A stretch of 64,000 bases of DNA, from contig JAILKE010000077.1 of NCBI GenBank assembly GCA_024694125.1, positions 1-64,000 of the forward strand, given 5' to 3'. Every line of letters begins with the position of its first letter. Within the stretch, counting starts at the first letter, position 1. The position numbers and the translations under genes are program-made. Below, piece by piece: positions 26,376-33,837 of the stretch. Source of the stretch: Bacteroidales bacterium. GTDB taxonomy: Bacteria > Bacteroidota > Bacteroidia > Bacteroidales > UBA3663. The notes under the pieces are model-generated. The model worked only from the letters and a program-made list of their open reading frames with translations. It was not told the origin of the DNA and searched no databases.

Positions 26376-27697
26376 CCGACCGTCCGTCCGAGGGTCTCCT
26401 CGAGTGTAGCCTGGGCCGAAACGAAGTCATAGATAGCCTGTACATACTGCAGGCGGGTCTGCTGCAGCGAGTTGGCACTGCTGTTCAGCTCCAACTGGGT
26501 GCCCGAACCGACCTCGTAGCGCTTGCTGCTGATCTGGTAGGCACGTTCCGAGGCATAGACCGACTGCTTGTTGGCCACCACCTGTTCGGCGGCAGTCTCG
26601 ATGGTATTGAGCGACGAGTTGATAGCCAGTTCCAGTTGCTCGAGCGCATACTGGCGCTGCTCCTCGACGTTCTCTATGGAGAGTTTGTTCTGCTTGGTCT
26701 TCATGAAACTGGCACCGCTCAGGGTCCAACTGAAGGCAAGTGTGATGGAGGCGCTGCCGTAGTAGGTAGCATCGAATGGATTGAACTCCGTCGGCATCGA
26801 ACTCCATCCACCCTGTATCTGCAGAGCCAGGGTCGGGATGTAGCCGAGTTTGTTCAGTTTCTCCGACAGGCGGAGCTGGCGTGCCTGGATATCTATCTGA
26901 CGGATGGAGGTGTTGTCTTCCAGGTCATTGTCCTGCTTCAGCACCATCAGGTCGTTGAACAGACTCTGCTCGTAGTCCTTGAGGTGACCCTCGAAGCGGA
27001 TAGGCTCGTTCACGTCCACACCCATCAGCACCTTGAGCTGCATCTCGGCCAGCTTCAGGCTATTCTGCATGGAGAGCAGGTTAGGCTCGATGCTCACCTT
27101 CTGCACATAGGCAGTCAGTGTATCGTACTCTGCCACCTGGTCGTACTTGTACATATTGCGGGTCAAGGCGAGATTCTCCTCTGCCAGGTCGTACGATGCG
27201 CGGAGCACGTCGTAGCTGTCACGCGCCAGGATGAGCTGGTAGAAGGCCTTCTTGACCGCCGATATGGTGCTGATCTTGCTGCTGCGCGCCTGTTCCAGGG
27301 CGAGTTCGACCGATGCCTGATTGATCTCGAGCGACTTCCACAACTGTGCAGCCACCAGCGGCACTGACACGGTACCGGTCAGTGAGTAGTTGTAGGGCTG
27401 GCCCATCTTGAAGGCACCCATGCTGGTCACTATGGTAGCTACCTCCAGGTTGTGTGTACCTGCGGCGGTGACCGATACGCTCGGGAGCAGACCTGCTATG
27501 GTCTCCTTCTTGGCATACTTCTGAATCTCAATAGTTCGATTGGCAACCCGGACTTCGTGATTGTCGCTCAGTGCGACTTCCAGCACCTTGTCCAGATTGA
27601 AGCTGACGCTGTCCTGCTGCTGGGCCAACACCGGTTGGGCTATAGTGCAGGCAGTCATCATCAAACCTAAAGACAATACCTTGAATTTTTGTTTCAT
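26366..27697 (-). CDS. TolC-family outer-membrane efflux protein
   Basis: The protein is 443 residues from the ATG at 27697 with a Sec signal (cleaved after VLAQ). Two outer-membrane-factor repeats with long helices are visible: EVRVANRTIEIQKYAKKETIAGLLPSVSV and the later LPS-like GYIPTLALQIQGGW, ending in LQQTRLQYVQAIYDFVSAQATLEETLG. It forms the trimeric exit duct for the adaptor and pump encoded downstream. It is the first gene of the efflux operon. The stop codon is part of a TCAATTG repeat tract, so the exact C-terminus could vary with that repeat. Confidence 0.92.
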   Translation of the reverse strand: MKQKFKVLSLGLMMTACTIAQPVLAQQQDSVSFNLDKVLEVALSDNHEVRVANRTIEIQKYAKKETIAGLLPSVSVTAAGTHNLEVATIVTSMGAFKMGQPYNYSLTGTVSVPLVAAQLWKSLEINQASVELALEQARSSKISTISAVKKAFYQLILARDSYDVLRASYDLAEENLALTRNMYKYDQVAEYDTLTAYVQKVSIEPNLLSMQNSLKLAEMQLKVLMGVDVNEPIRFEGHLKDYEQSLFNDLMVLKQDNDLEDNTSIRQIDIQARQLRLSEKLNKLGYIPTLALQIQGGWSSMPTEFNPFDATYYGSASITLAFSWTLSGASFMKTKQNKLSIENVEEQRQYALEQLELAINSSLNTIETAAEQVVANKQSVYASERAYQISSKRYEVGSGTQLELNSSANSLQQTRLQYVQAIYDFVSAQATLEETLGRTVGDN

Positions 27698-27836
27698 CTG
27701 TGTACTTATAGTTATTTTGTTTATATTTTCGGTTGGGTTCAATTATTATTCTCCAATCGTCGGACGGTTTTCAGACATTTGCAGTCACGAGCGGTTCCAA
27801 CGTCTGTGGTCCTGACCGCTCTCCCAAAAACCACTG

Positions 27837-27844
27837 CAAAGATA
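27837..27844 (-). promoter_or_regulatory. Promoter -7 element for the efflux operon
   Basis: TATCTTTG on the minus strand, with TTTC at 27864-27867 in the -33 position (19-nt spacer). It leaves a leader of about 135 nt before the outer-membrane factor gene. Confidence 0.6.
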
Positions 27845-27971
27845 ATACATATTTATAATTTACGAAAATTGCTTTCACTAAAGCAACAAACTTTATCAAC
27901 CAAAAATTAAATAAAAACCGCATTTTAATATTTTTTAGCACTGATTTGCAAGTCAATTGAGCAAAATAGAG

Positions 27972-27979
27972 TATCTTTG
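27972..27979 (+). promoter_or_regulatory. Promoter -7 element for the two-component operon
   Basis: TATCTTTG with TTTG at 27945-27948 (23-nt spacing, slightly long). The start codon is 200 nt further, so the leader is long and contains the repeat at 28094-28160. The rest of the gap 27698-28180 is AT-rich, with no gene visible. Confidence 0.55.
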
Positions 27980-28093
27980 CGGCGAAAGGATGGATTTTTT
28001 TCAGGGATTGAAGTACAGGTATTACATCCCTATTATATCCCTATTACTTCAATCGTCTTGTCAATAGCCGATTCTATCGGCCCTGTCACTTCC

Positions 28094-28160
28094 CATTTTT
28101 CAATTTTCAACTTTCAATTTTCAACTTTCAATTTTCAACTTTCATTTTTTAACTTTTAAT
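28094..28160. repeat. TTTTCAACTTTCAA word repeat in the two-component leader
   Basis: Four to five degenerate units of TTTCAATTTTCAAC lie directly before the histidine kinase start. They share the vocabulary of 26294-26332 and 33605-33640. Confidence 0.85.
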
Positions 28161-28180
28161 CGTGAATTGTTAATTTCTTC

Positions 28181-29245
28181 ATGAAGAAACCCTCCGCCAT
28201 ACTCAGTCTGATACAACGATACCCTGCGCTGTTCGCATGGGTGTGTATCTACATTATATTTATATTGTCATCATCGGCACATCAGAACATCAAGGTGGCC
28301 TTCCTTTTGGCCAATACTACTATTGTGCCGATGATCGTGCTTTGGGCTTCGACTCGATACTATCTGGCGCCCAAGGTGCTCCACAAGAATACAGGAATGT
28401 TCTTCGGCGGGTGTGTTATCCTGTTATTGGTAGTATCGACACTTGCCTCCGAGAGCGATCTGCTCATTTCGTCCAAACTGTACCACAGCGGCCAACTGCA
28501 CTTTCCGCCCGAGGTCGAGGCCGCCATCAAGCGCGGCGACTCTCAGCGCCACTACCTGCACGCCAAGTATTCCATCCTGCTGCTCACCACGATGGCTGTG
28601 ACCACCATCAGTTGGATGTTGGACGAGCGAAAGCAGCAGAACCTGTTGCAGCGCGAACATCGTACCCAACTCGAACTGAAGTATCTCCGTGCGCAGATCA
28701 ATCCGCATTTTCTCTTCAATGCCCTCAACTGCATCTACTCGCTCACCATGACACAGGACAGCAAGGCTCCCGACTCGGTACTCAAACTGAGCGAGATGCT
28801 CCGCTACGTGACCGACGACTGCCGCTCGGACCGCGTGCCGTTGCACAAGGAGATATCCTACATACGCAACTACATCGACTTCCAGCGCATACGCATGGAG
28901 GAGGAGGCCGATGTCCAGTTCGACTGCCAGGTGGCAGACCCCAACTGCAAGATTCCGCCTATGCTGTTCCAACCTATGGTCGAGAACTGCTTCAAGCACA
29001 GCAGCATCATCAGCCGCCAGGATGCCTACATCCACATCTCGCTCCAGCAGGATGACAAGCGACTGCTCTTCGTCGCCGACAACTCGATACCAGCCACCCA
29101 GCGCCAGACGCAGAACGAAGAGCGGACGGGCATCGGCCTGAACAATGTGAAACAACGCCTGCAACTGCTGTTCGGAGACAAGGCCGACGTGCAGGTTCAA
29201 GAATCTGATAACAATTACCGAATTGAATTATGTATAAAGTTCTGA
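28181..29245 (+). CDS. LytS/YehU-type sensor histidine kinase
   Basis: The protein is 354 residues. Four hydrophobic membrane segments (about 15-33, 38-58, 72-90 and 130-147) precede a short helix and the His_kinase domain (PF06580), with the phosphoacceptor in YLRAQINPHFLFNALN (H176). The ATP-binding HATPase part has PMLFQPMVENCFKHS and RTGIGLNNVKQRLQLLFG. There is no large extracytoplasmic sensor, so the signal is probably sensed in the membrane. The 3' end overlaps the LytTR regulator gene by 16 nt, a clear pair. Confidence 0.92.
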   Translation: MKKPSAILSLIQRYPALFAWVCIYIIFILSSSAHQNIKVAFLLANTTIVPMIVLWASTRYYLAPKVLHKNTGMFFGGCVILLLVVSTLASESDLLISSKLYHSGQLHFPPEVEAAIKRGDSQRHYLHAKYSILLLTTMAVTTISWMLDERKQQNLLQREHRTQLELKYLRAQINPHFLFNALNCIYSLTMTQDSKAPDSVLKLSEMLRYVTDDCRSDRVPLHKEISYIRNYIDFQRIRMEEEADVQFDCQVADPNCKIPPMLFQPMVENCFKHSSIISRQDAYIHISLQQDDKRLLFVADNSIPATQRQTQNEERTGIGLNNVKQRLQLLFGDKADVQVQESDNNYRIELCIKF

Positions 29246-29982
29246 TCGTCGATGACGAATTTCTGGCCCGCAAACTGCTGCAGGGCTATCTGGACAAGAT
29301 GCCCGATGTGGAGGTGGTCGGCTCGTGCGCCAATGCCTTCGAGGCATTCAAGGCCATCAAGGAGCACCAGGTCGATATCCTGCTGCTGGACATCAACATG
29401 CCGGACCTGAATGGTCTGGACTTCGCGCGCACCTGCCACGATGTGCCCGCCATCATCTTCACCACCGCCTACTCGGAGTACGCGCTGGAGAGCTACGAGG
29501 TCTCGGCGGTCGATTACCTGCTCAAGCCGATTGCCCTCACCCGCTTTGCCGAGGCGATGCAGAAGGCCCGCAACAAGGTCTCAGCCCTGCGCGCTGTCGC
29601 TCCCGCCACCCCTGCCCCACAGCAGGAACAGCCCGTCCCTGCCGAGCCTGCTTCCACGGACTCTGCCCCCAGCAAGGACTATATGTTGGTCAAGGCCGAC
29701 TACAAGCTCTACAAGATTAACTACGACGACCTGCTCTACATCGAGGGCCAACATGAATATGTCTCGTTCTACACCAAGGAGAAACGCATCACTGCGCTCT
29801 ACGCCCTCAAGACACTCGAAGAGACTCTCCCCGCCGACCGCTTCCTCCGCGTGCACAAGAGCTACATCGTCGCCATCAACCAGATTCGCGAAATCGAACC
29901 GCTCTCCCTCACTGTGGCCAACGTCAAGATTCCTATCGGCGGCATATACCGAGAAACACTGATGAAAAGGCTATCCGATTAG
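29230..29982 (+). CDS. LytTR-family response regulator
   Basis: The protein is 250 residues. The receiver domain has DDE at 8-10, the phosphorylated D54 in LLLDINMPDLNG, and the conserved T/Y and K (YLLKP). A linker of about 30 residues rich in Pro, Ala and Gln follows. The LytTR DNA-binding domain starts at YMLVKADYKLYKINYDDLLYIEG and ends RVHKSYIVAINQI. It is phosphorylated by the overlapping LytS-type kinase; the target genes are not evident. Adjacent carbohydrate genes (GH2) are possible but unproven targets. The last codons are part of a strong terminator stem. Confidence 0.93.
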   Translation: MYKVLIVDDEFLARKLLQGYLDKMPDVEVVGSCANAFEAFKAIKEHQVDILLLDINMPDLNGLDFARTCHDVPAIIFTTAYSEYALESYEVSAVDYLLKPIALTRFAEAMQKARNKVSALRAVAPATPAPQQEQPVPAEPASTDSAPSKDYMLVKADYKLYKINYDDLLYIEGQHEYVSFYTKEKRITALYALKTLEETLPADRFLRVHKSYIVAINQIREIEPLSLTVANVKIPIGGIYRETLMKRLSD

Positions 29983-30012
29983 CGCATGGTAAGCGCTAAT
30001 CGGAAGCCTTTT
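29965..30012 (+). terminator. Terminator overlapping the end of the response regulator
   Basis: A long stem pairs AAAAGGCTatCCGATTAGCG with its complement across a short loop, ending in CCTTTTC. The stop codon TAG lies inside the stem. Confidence 0.8.
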
Positions 30013-30145
30013 CAATTGATAATTGACAATTGATAATTGACATTAGCCCTGAAGGGCAATTGATAATTGACAATTGATAATTGATAACCCTACTTTCATA
30101 GTGCGATTGGTGTGCGATTGAAATGCGATTGGTGAGCGATTGGTC
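30013..30145. repeat. TTGATAATTGACAA and TGCGATTGG word repeats
   Basis: At 30013-30086, AATTGATAATTGACAATTG units repeat, with a GCCCTGAAGGGC hairpin inside. At 30101-30145, TGCGATTGG/TGAGCGATTGG units repeat about four times. This gap (29983-30312) holds repeats, two hairpins and no gene. Confidence 0.85.
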
Positions 30146-30194
30146 ATCCCTACCGAATCGTACACGAAGCCTGGTCCGAACGCAATCCAAACGA

Positions 30195-30224
30195 TTGCGG
30201 GTATTCTGCCAAAAATACCCGCAA
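30195..30224 (+). terminator. Second hairpin in the gap before GH2
   Basis: An 11-bp stem TTGCGGGTATT / AATACCCGCAA with a short loop. There is no long T run, so it may be a processing or stability hairpin rather than a terminator. Confidence 0.5.
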
Positions 30225-30239
30225 AGTAGCAATCTACAT

Positions 30240-30295
30240 TCCCCTTTGTACTTTGTCCTTTGTTCCTTTGTCACTTCGTACTTTGTCCCTTCATT
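30240..30295. repeat. ACTTTGTCC word repeat before GH2
   Basis: Units TTTGTACTTTGTCC and CCTTTGTCACTTCG repeat directly before the GH2 gene. They share words with 1774-1865. Confidence 0.8.
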
Positions 30296-30312
30296 AAATA
30301 CCTTAAAATATT

Positions 30313-32439
30313 ATGTCACACTTCCCCCTCCTAACACTGTTCCTTGGGCTGTTCTGCTGGAACCAGGCATCGGCCCAGATGGGATTCGGTCACTCCACAC
30401 CATGTAATGACGGATGGCGCTTCGCCCTGACCGACGACACATTGGCCATCACACCCAGTTACGATGACAGCGCATGGCGCGACGTACAGTTGCCCCACGA
30501 CTGGAGCATCGAGGGCACACCCGACCCCAAGTGGGCCAGCTGCACCGGTTATCTGCCCGGTGGCTACGGCACCTACAGACGCACCTTCGACTTCCGCCCC
30601 GTGCAGGGTCGCCAGTATTACATCTACTTCGAGGGCGTCTATTGCCGCTCGCAGGTCTGGCTGAACGGACACCTGCTCGGCTACCGTCCGAACGGCTACG
30701 CCTCGTTCGGCTATGACATGACCCCCTGGCTGCAGTCGGGCACCAATACCCTGTGCGTCAGGGTGAACCACTCCCACTATGCCGACTCGCGTTGGTACAC
30801 CGGGTCGGGCATCTACCGCGACGTGTGGATGGTCGAGGCTCCCACCACGCACCTCGCCCAGTGGGCCACGCGCTACGTCTGCACCGATCTGACCGACCAG
30901 AGCGCCACGGTGCACGTATCGACCCAGATTGACAACGACCACGCCGGGACACGACTCGAGTACGAGGTCGATGGCCGACGTGTCGATTCGATCTTCACCA
31001 TCGACCATCCACGCCGATGGGACATAGACAGCCCCAACCTCTATGCACTCAAGGTGCGCCTCATCGACGGCGGAGTGCCGACGGACAGCACCACCATACA
31101 GATGGGACTGCGCAGCCTGCGCTTCGATGCCGACAGCGGCTTCTACCTGAATGAGCGCAACATCAAGGTCAAGGGCGTTTGCATACACCACGACGCCGGC
31201 GTGCTGGGCGCTGCCGTACCGCCCGAGGTGTGGCACCGCCGTCTGTTGGCGCTGAAGCAGTTGGGCGTCAACGGCATCCGTTGCTCGCACAATCCCCAGG
31301 CTCCTGTCCTGTACGACCTGTGCGACCGGTTGGGCCTGCTCGTGATGGACGAGGCATCGGACGAATGGGAATATCCCAAGCGCAAGTGGGTCGAGGGCTG
31401 GAACGTGGGCAAACCGTCGTTCGACGGCACCTACGACTTCTTCGAGGAATGGATAGACCGGGATGTGGCGGACATGGTGCGCCGCGACCGCAATCATCCC
31501 TGCGTCTTCCTGTGGAGCATCGGCAATGAGGTCGATTACCCGAACGACCCCTACTCCCACCCCATCCTGGACGGCAAGAATGCCGTGATCAGCCAACCGA
31601 TGTTCGGCGGCTATGACCCCAAGCGCCCCAATGCGGAGCGTATCGGCATCATCGCCCAGCGCCTATCCAAGATTGTGCGCAGCCTCGACTCGAGCCGCCC
31701 CGTGACGGGCGCATTGGCTGGCGTGGTGATGAGCAACCAGACCGCCTACCCCGGCGCTGTAGATGTGGTGGGGTACAACTATACGGAGAACCGGTACGTC
31801 GAGGATCACCAGAACTATCCCGGACGCATCATCTACGGCTCGGAGACGGGTCGCGGCGAGAAACCCTGGGCTGCCGTGCGCGACAACCAGCACATCTTCG
31901 GCCACTTCGTCTGGACGGGACTGGACTATCTGGGCGAGTCGGGCCGCTGGCCTTCGCGTGGACTGGGCACCGGACTGCTGGACTTCACGGGCGAACCTAA
32001 GTTCTCCGGCCTGCAGCAGGCTGCTCTCTGGGCGGGCGAACCTGCCCCACAGTGGCCTGGACGCAACGGGCAGCGTGGTCATCGCCGCAACCAGGAACAG
32101 GCGGAACAAGCCGCTCCTCATGCCTTCGTCGTCGATCCGGACACTATCTGCTCCAACCTCCCTGGCTCGACCCTGCAACTGCGCATCACGCTCACCGACG
32201 CCCAGCAGCAACGCTTGTTCCGCTCGGACCTGGCTGTGACCTGCCGCGTTGAGGGTGCCGGTCATCTGCTGGGACTGGAGACGGGCAATAACCAGGATAT
32301 GTCTCTCCCATCGGCCAATGTCCGCAACCTCCACTTAGGCCGTCTCCTCGCCTATGTGCGCCGTGATGCACCTGGCCCCATCCGCCTCATTCTCGAAACG
32401 GAAGGGGTAATGTATAGTGAGATAGTGAGTAATGAGTAA
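30313..32439 (+). CDS. Exported GH2 glycoside hydrolase (beta-galactosidase-like)
   Basis: The protein is 708 residues with a Sec signal (cleaved after ASAQ, residue 22). The GH2 sugar-binding domain (WRDVQLPHDWSIEG, GGYGTYRRTF, YFEGVYCRSQVWLNG) is followed by an immunoglobulin-like domain. The TIM barrel has the acid/base Glu in SIGNEVDYP (about 405) and the nucleophile Glu in YGSETGR (about 511). A C-terminal beta domain (GAGHLLGLETGNNQD) follows. Members release beta-galactose or related sugars from pectin and other glycans. The final residues (EGVMYSEIVSNE) run into a GTAATGAG repeat, which may have changed the original C-terminus. Confidence 0.9.
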   Translation: MSHFPLLTLFLGLFCWNQASAQMGFGHSTPCNDGWRFALTDDTLAITPSYDDSAWRDVQLPHDWSIEGTPDPKWASCTGYLPGGYGTYRRTFDFRPVQGRQYYIYFEGVYCRSQVWLNGHLLGYRPNGYASFGYDMTPWLQSGTNTLCVRVNHSHYADSRWYTGSGIYRDVWMVEAPTTHLAQWATRYVCTDLTDQSATVHVSTQIDNDHAGTRLEYEVDGRRVDSIFTIDHPRRWDIDSPNLYALKVRLIDGGVPTDSTTIQMGLRSLRFDADSGFYLNERNIKVKGVCIHHDAGVLGAAVPPEVWHRRLLALKQLGVNGIRCSHNPQAPVLYDLCDRLGLLVMDEASDEWEYPKRKWVEGWNVGKPSFDGTYDFFEEWIDRDVADMVRRDRNHPCVFLWSIGNEVDYPNDPYSHPILDGKNAVISQPMFGGYDPKRPNAERIGIIAQRLSKIVRSLDSSRPVTGALAGVVMSNQTAYPGAVDVVGYNYTENRYVEDHQNYPGRIIYGSETGRGEKPWAAVRDNQHIFGHFVWTGLDYLGESGRWPSRGLGTGLLDFTGEPKFSGLQQAALWAGEPAPQWPGRNGQRGHRRNQEQAEQAAPHAFVVDPDTICSNLPGSTLQLRITLTDAQQQRLFRSDLAVTCRVEGAGHLLGLETGNNQDMSLPSANVRNLHLGRLLAYVRRDAPGPIRLILETEGVMYSEIVSNE

Positions 32440-32540
32440 TGGGTAATGAGTAATGAGTAGAGAGTAAAGGGTAAAGAGTAAAGAGTAAAGGGTAATGAGT
32501 AATGTAGAATGAAACGATGGTCTTGACTATCGTTCGTGAA
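32425..32540. repeat. GAGTAATGGGTAATGAGTAAAG word repeat with a hairpin
   Basis: Degenerate GAGTAATG and AGAGTAAAGG words overlap the GH2 3' end and continue to about 32510. They end in a hairpin whose arms are AACGATgGTC and GACtATCGTT (32514-32535). The remaining gap to 32599 is AT-rich and has no gene. Confidence 0.8.
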
Positions 32541-32599
32541 CCTCTTTATCTTTTCAAACTTCTCTATGTAATTTAAATCCCAACAACTTCATATATTAA

Positions 32600-33532
32600 A
32601 TGAAATCCCTTCTGCGTAACATCGTATCTATTATTCTGGTGGCACTGATGACATTCTGCGCCGATCTGTTGGACGAAACAGAGATTATCTTCCCCGAGAT
32701 TGGAGCCCTCTGCATCGGACTCTGGGTGATAGACAAACCGGTATGGAAGATACGACGTTGGCAGATACCGATGCTATTCACACTGGCAGCCACCATAGGT
32801 GTGCTGCTGGTGCGCTTTGTGCCCTTGGCACTACCCCTGCGACTGGAGATAGGGTTTGCCCTCATTGCCCTGCTGCTGATGGTGCTCAATGCCTCGATGA
32901 CGCCAGCCATCTCGGCCTGTATGTTGCCTGTCCTGATGGGAACGGAGTCCTGGATATATCCGCTCACGGTATTGATTCTCACCACAGTACTTACTGTGGG
33001 CCAATGGTTGATGGAGCGCTTTCACCTGCGGCACGTACAGCACCGCGAACCATCCTTCTCCGTGCCGCCCTCCTATCTCGATATCTCGCTCCGGTGGTTG
33101 GCGCTGATGTTGATTCTGCTACCCATCATGCTGGTCACAACACGCCACGGCTGGCAATATGCGATGGTGCCGCCGCTCATCGTCACCCTGGTTGAGTTCT
33201 CCAACTCTGCCAGCGGTTTCCGTGACCGTCCTTTCCAGATATGGTTCACGCTGATAGGCTGTGCCCTGCTGGGCGCCCTGGCGGAGGGTGTGCTGCACCA
33301 GACCTGGGGCATCCCCCACACCCTGACTGCCACCCTCACCTCGGCCATCATCCTGCTCTTCTTCCATCTCTCCCACTATTATTTCGCTCCTGCCTTCGCC
33401 ATCGCCCTTGTCCCTATGATCATCCCCGCCCACGTTGTCCCTCTCTACCCTCTCTACGTTCTGTTCGGTTCCGCCTACTTCATCCTGATGGCCAAGATAT
33501 GTTTCTCTCGCCGAATGAAGTTCTGGAGCTAA
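32600..33532 (+). CDS. Integral membrane protein, HPP-like
   Basis: The protein is 310 residues with about eight hydrophobic segments and no signal peptide. The first half contains FPEIGALCIGLWVIDKP, LLLMVLNASMTPAISACMLPV and GTESWIYPLTV; the second half has PPLIVTLVEFSNSASGF and FFHLSHYYFAPAFAIALVPMII. The arrangement resembles HPP-family proteins, and the two halves look like diverged copies of each other. HPP proteins include nitrite transporters in other organisms, but no function can be assigned here. The charged loop between the halves (HLRHVQHREPSF) is probably cytosolic. Confidence 0.6.
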   Translation: MKSLLRNIVSIILVALMTFCADLLDETEIIFPEIGALCIGLWVIDKPVWKIRRWQIPMLFTLAATIGVLLVRFVPLALPLRLEIGFALIALLLMVLNASMTPAISACMLPVLMGTESWIYPLTVLILTTVLTVGQWLMERFHLRHVQHREPSFSVPPSYLDISLRWLALMLILLPIMLVTTRHGWQYAMVPPLIVTLVEFSNSASGFRDRPFQIWFTLIGCALLGALAEGVLHQTWGIPHTLTATLTSAIILLFFHLSHYYFAPAFAIALVPMIIPAHVVPLYPLYVLFGSAYFILMAKICFSRRMKFWS

Positions 33533-33533
33533 C

Positions 33534-33640
33534 CATTGATAATTGATAATTGACAATCGATAATTGATAATTGATAGCAGACCTATTGAAAATTGATACC
33601 AATACACATTTTTAACTTTTACTTTTTAATTTTCAATTTC
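33534..33640. repeat. TTGATAATTGACAA and TTTTCAATTT word repeats
   Basis: Both vocabularies seen at 26290-26375 recur here in the same order. The rest of the 305-nt gap up to 33837 contains three TTTTCAAAAGC-like direct repeats at 33776-33822, just before GH3. No gene is visible. Confidence 0.8.
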
Positions 33641-33837
33641 CCATTCCCGCATCATCCTTTCCATTTAAAAGATTTTTGTAACAAAAGAATTGGGTAAGTA
33701 TCAAAACAATAGGATTATGTAATAAATCAATAATAAGGGATTGAGAAATAATACCGAACTTTGCACCGTCGAAAAAGCCTTAAATTGTTTTCAAAAGCTT
33801 TTTACTGTTTTCAAAAGCCTTAAACTATTCACAAGAG

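Noticed and set aside
30013-30295. CRISPR array
   Set aside because: Units are 7-14 nt, degenerate and without spacers, and there are no cas genes in the window.
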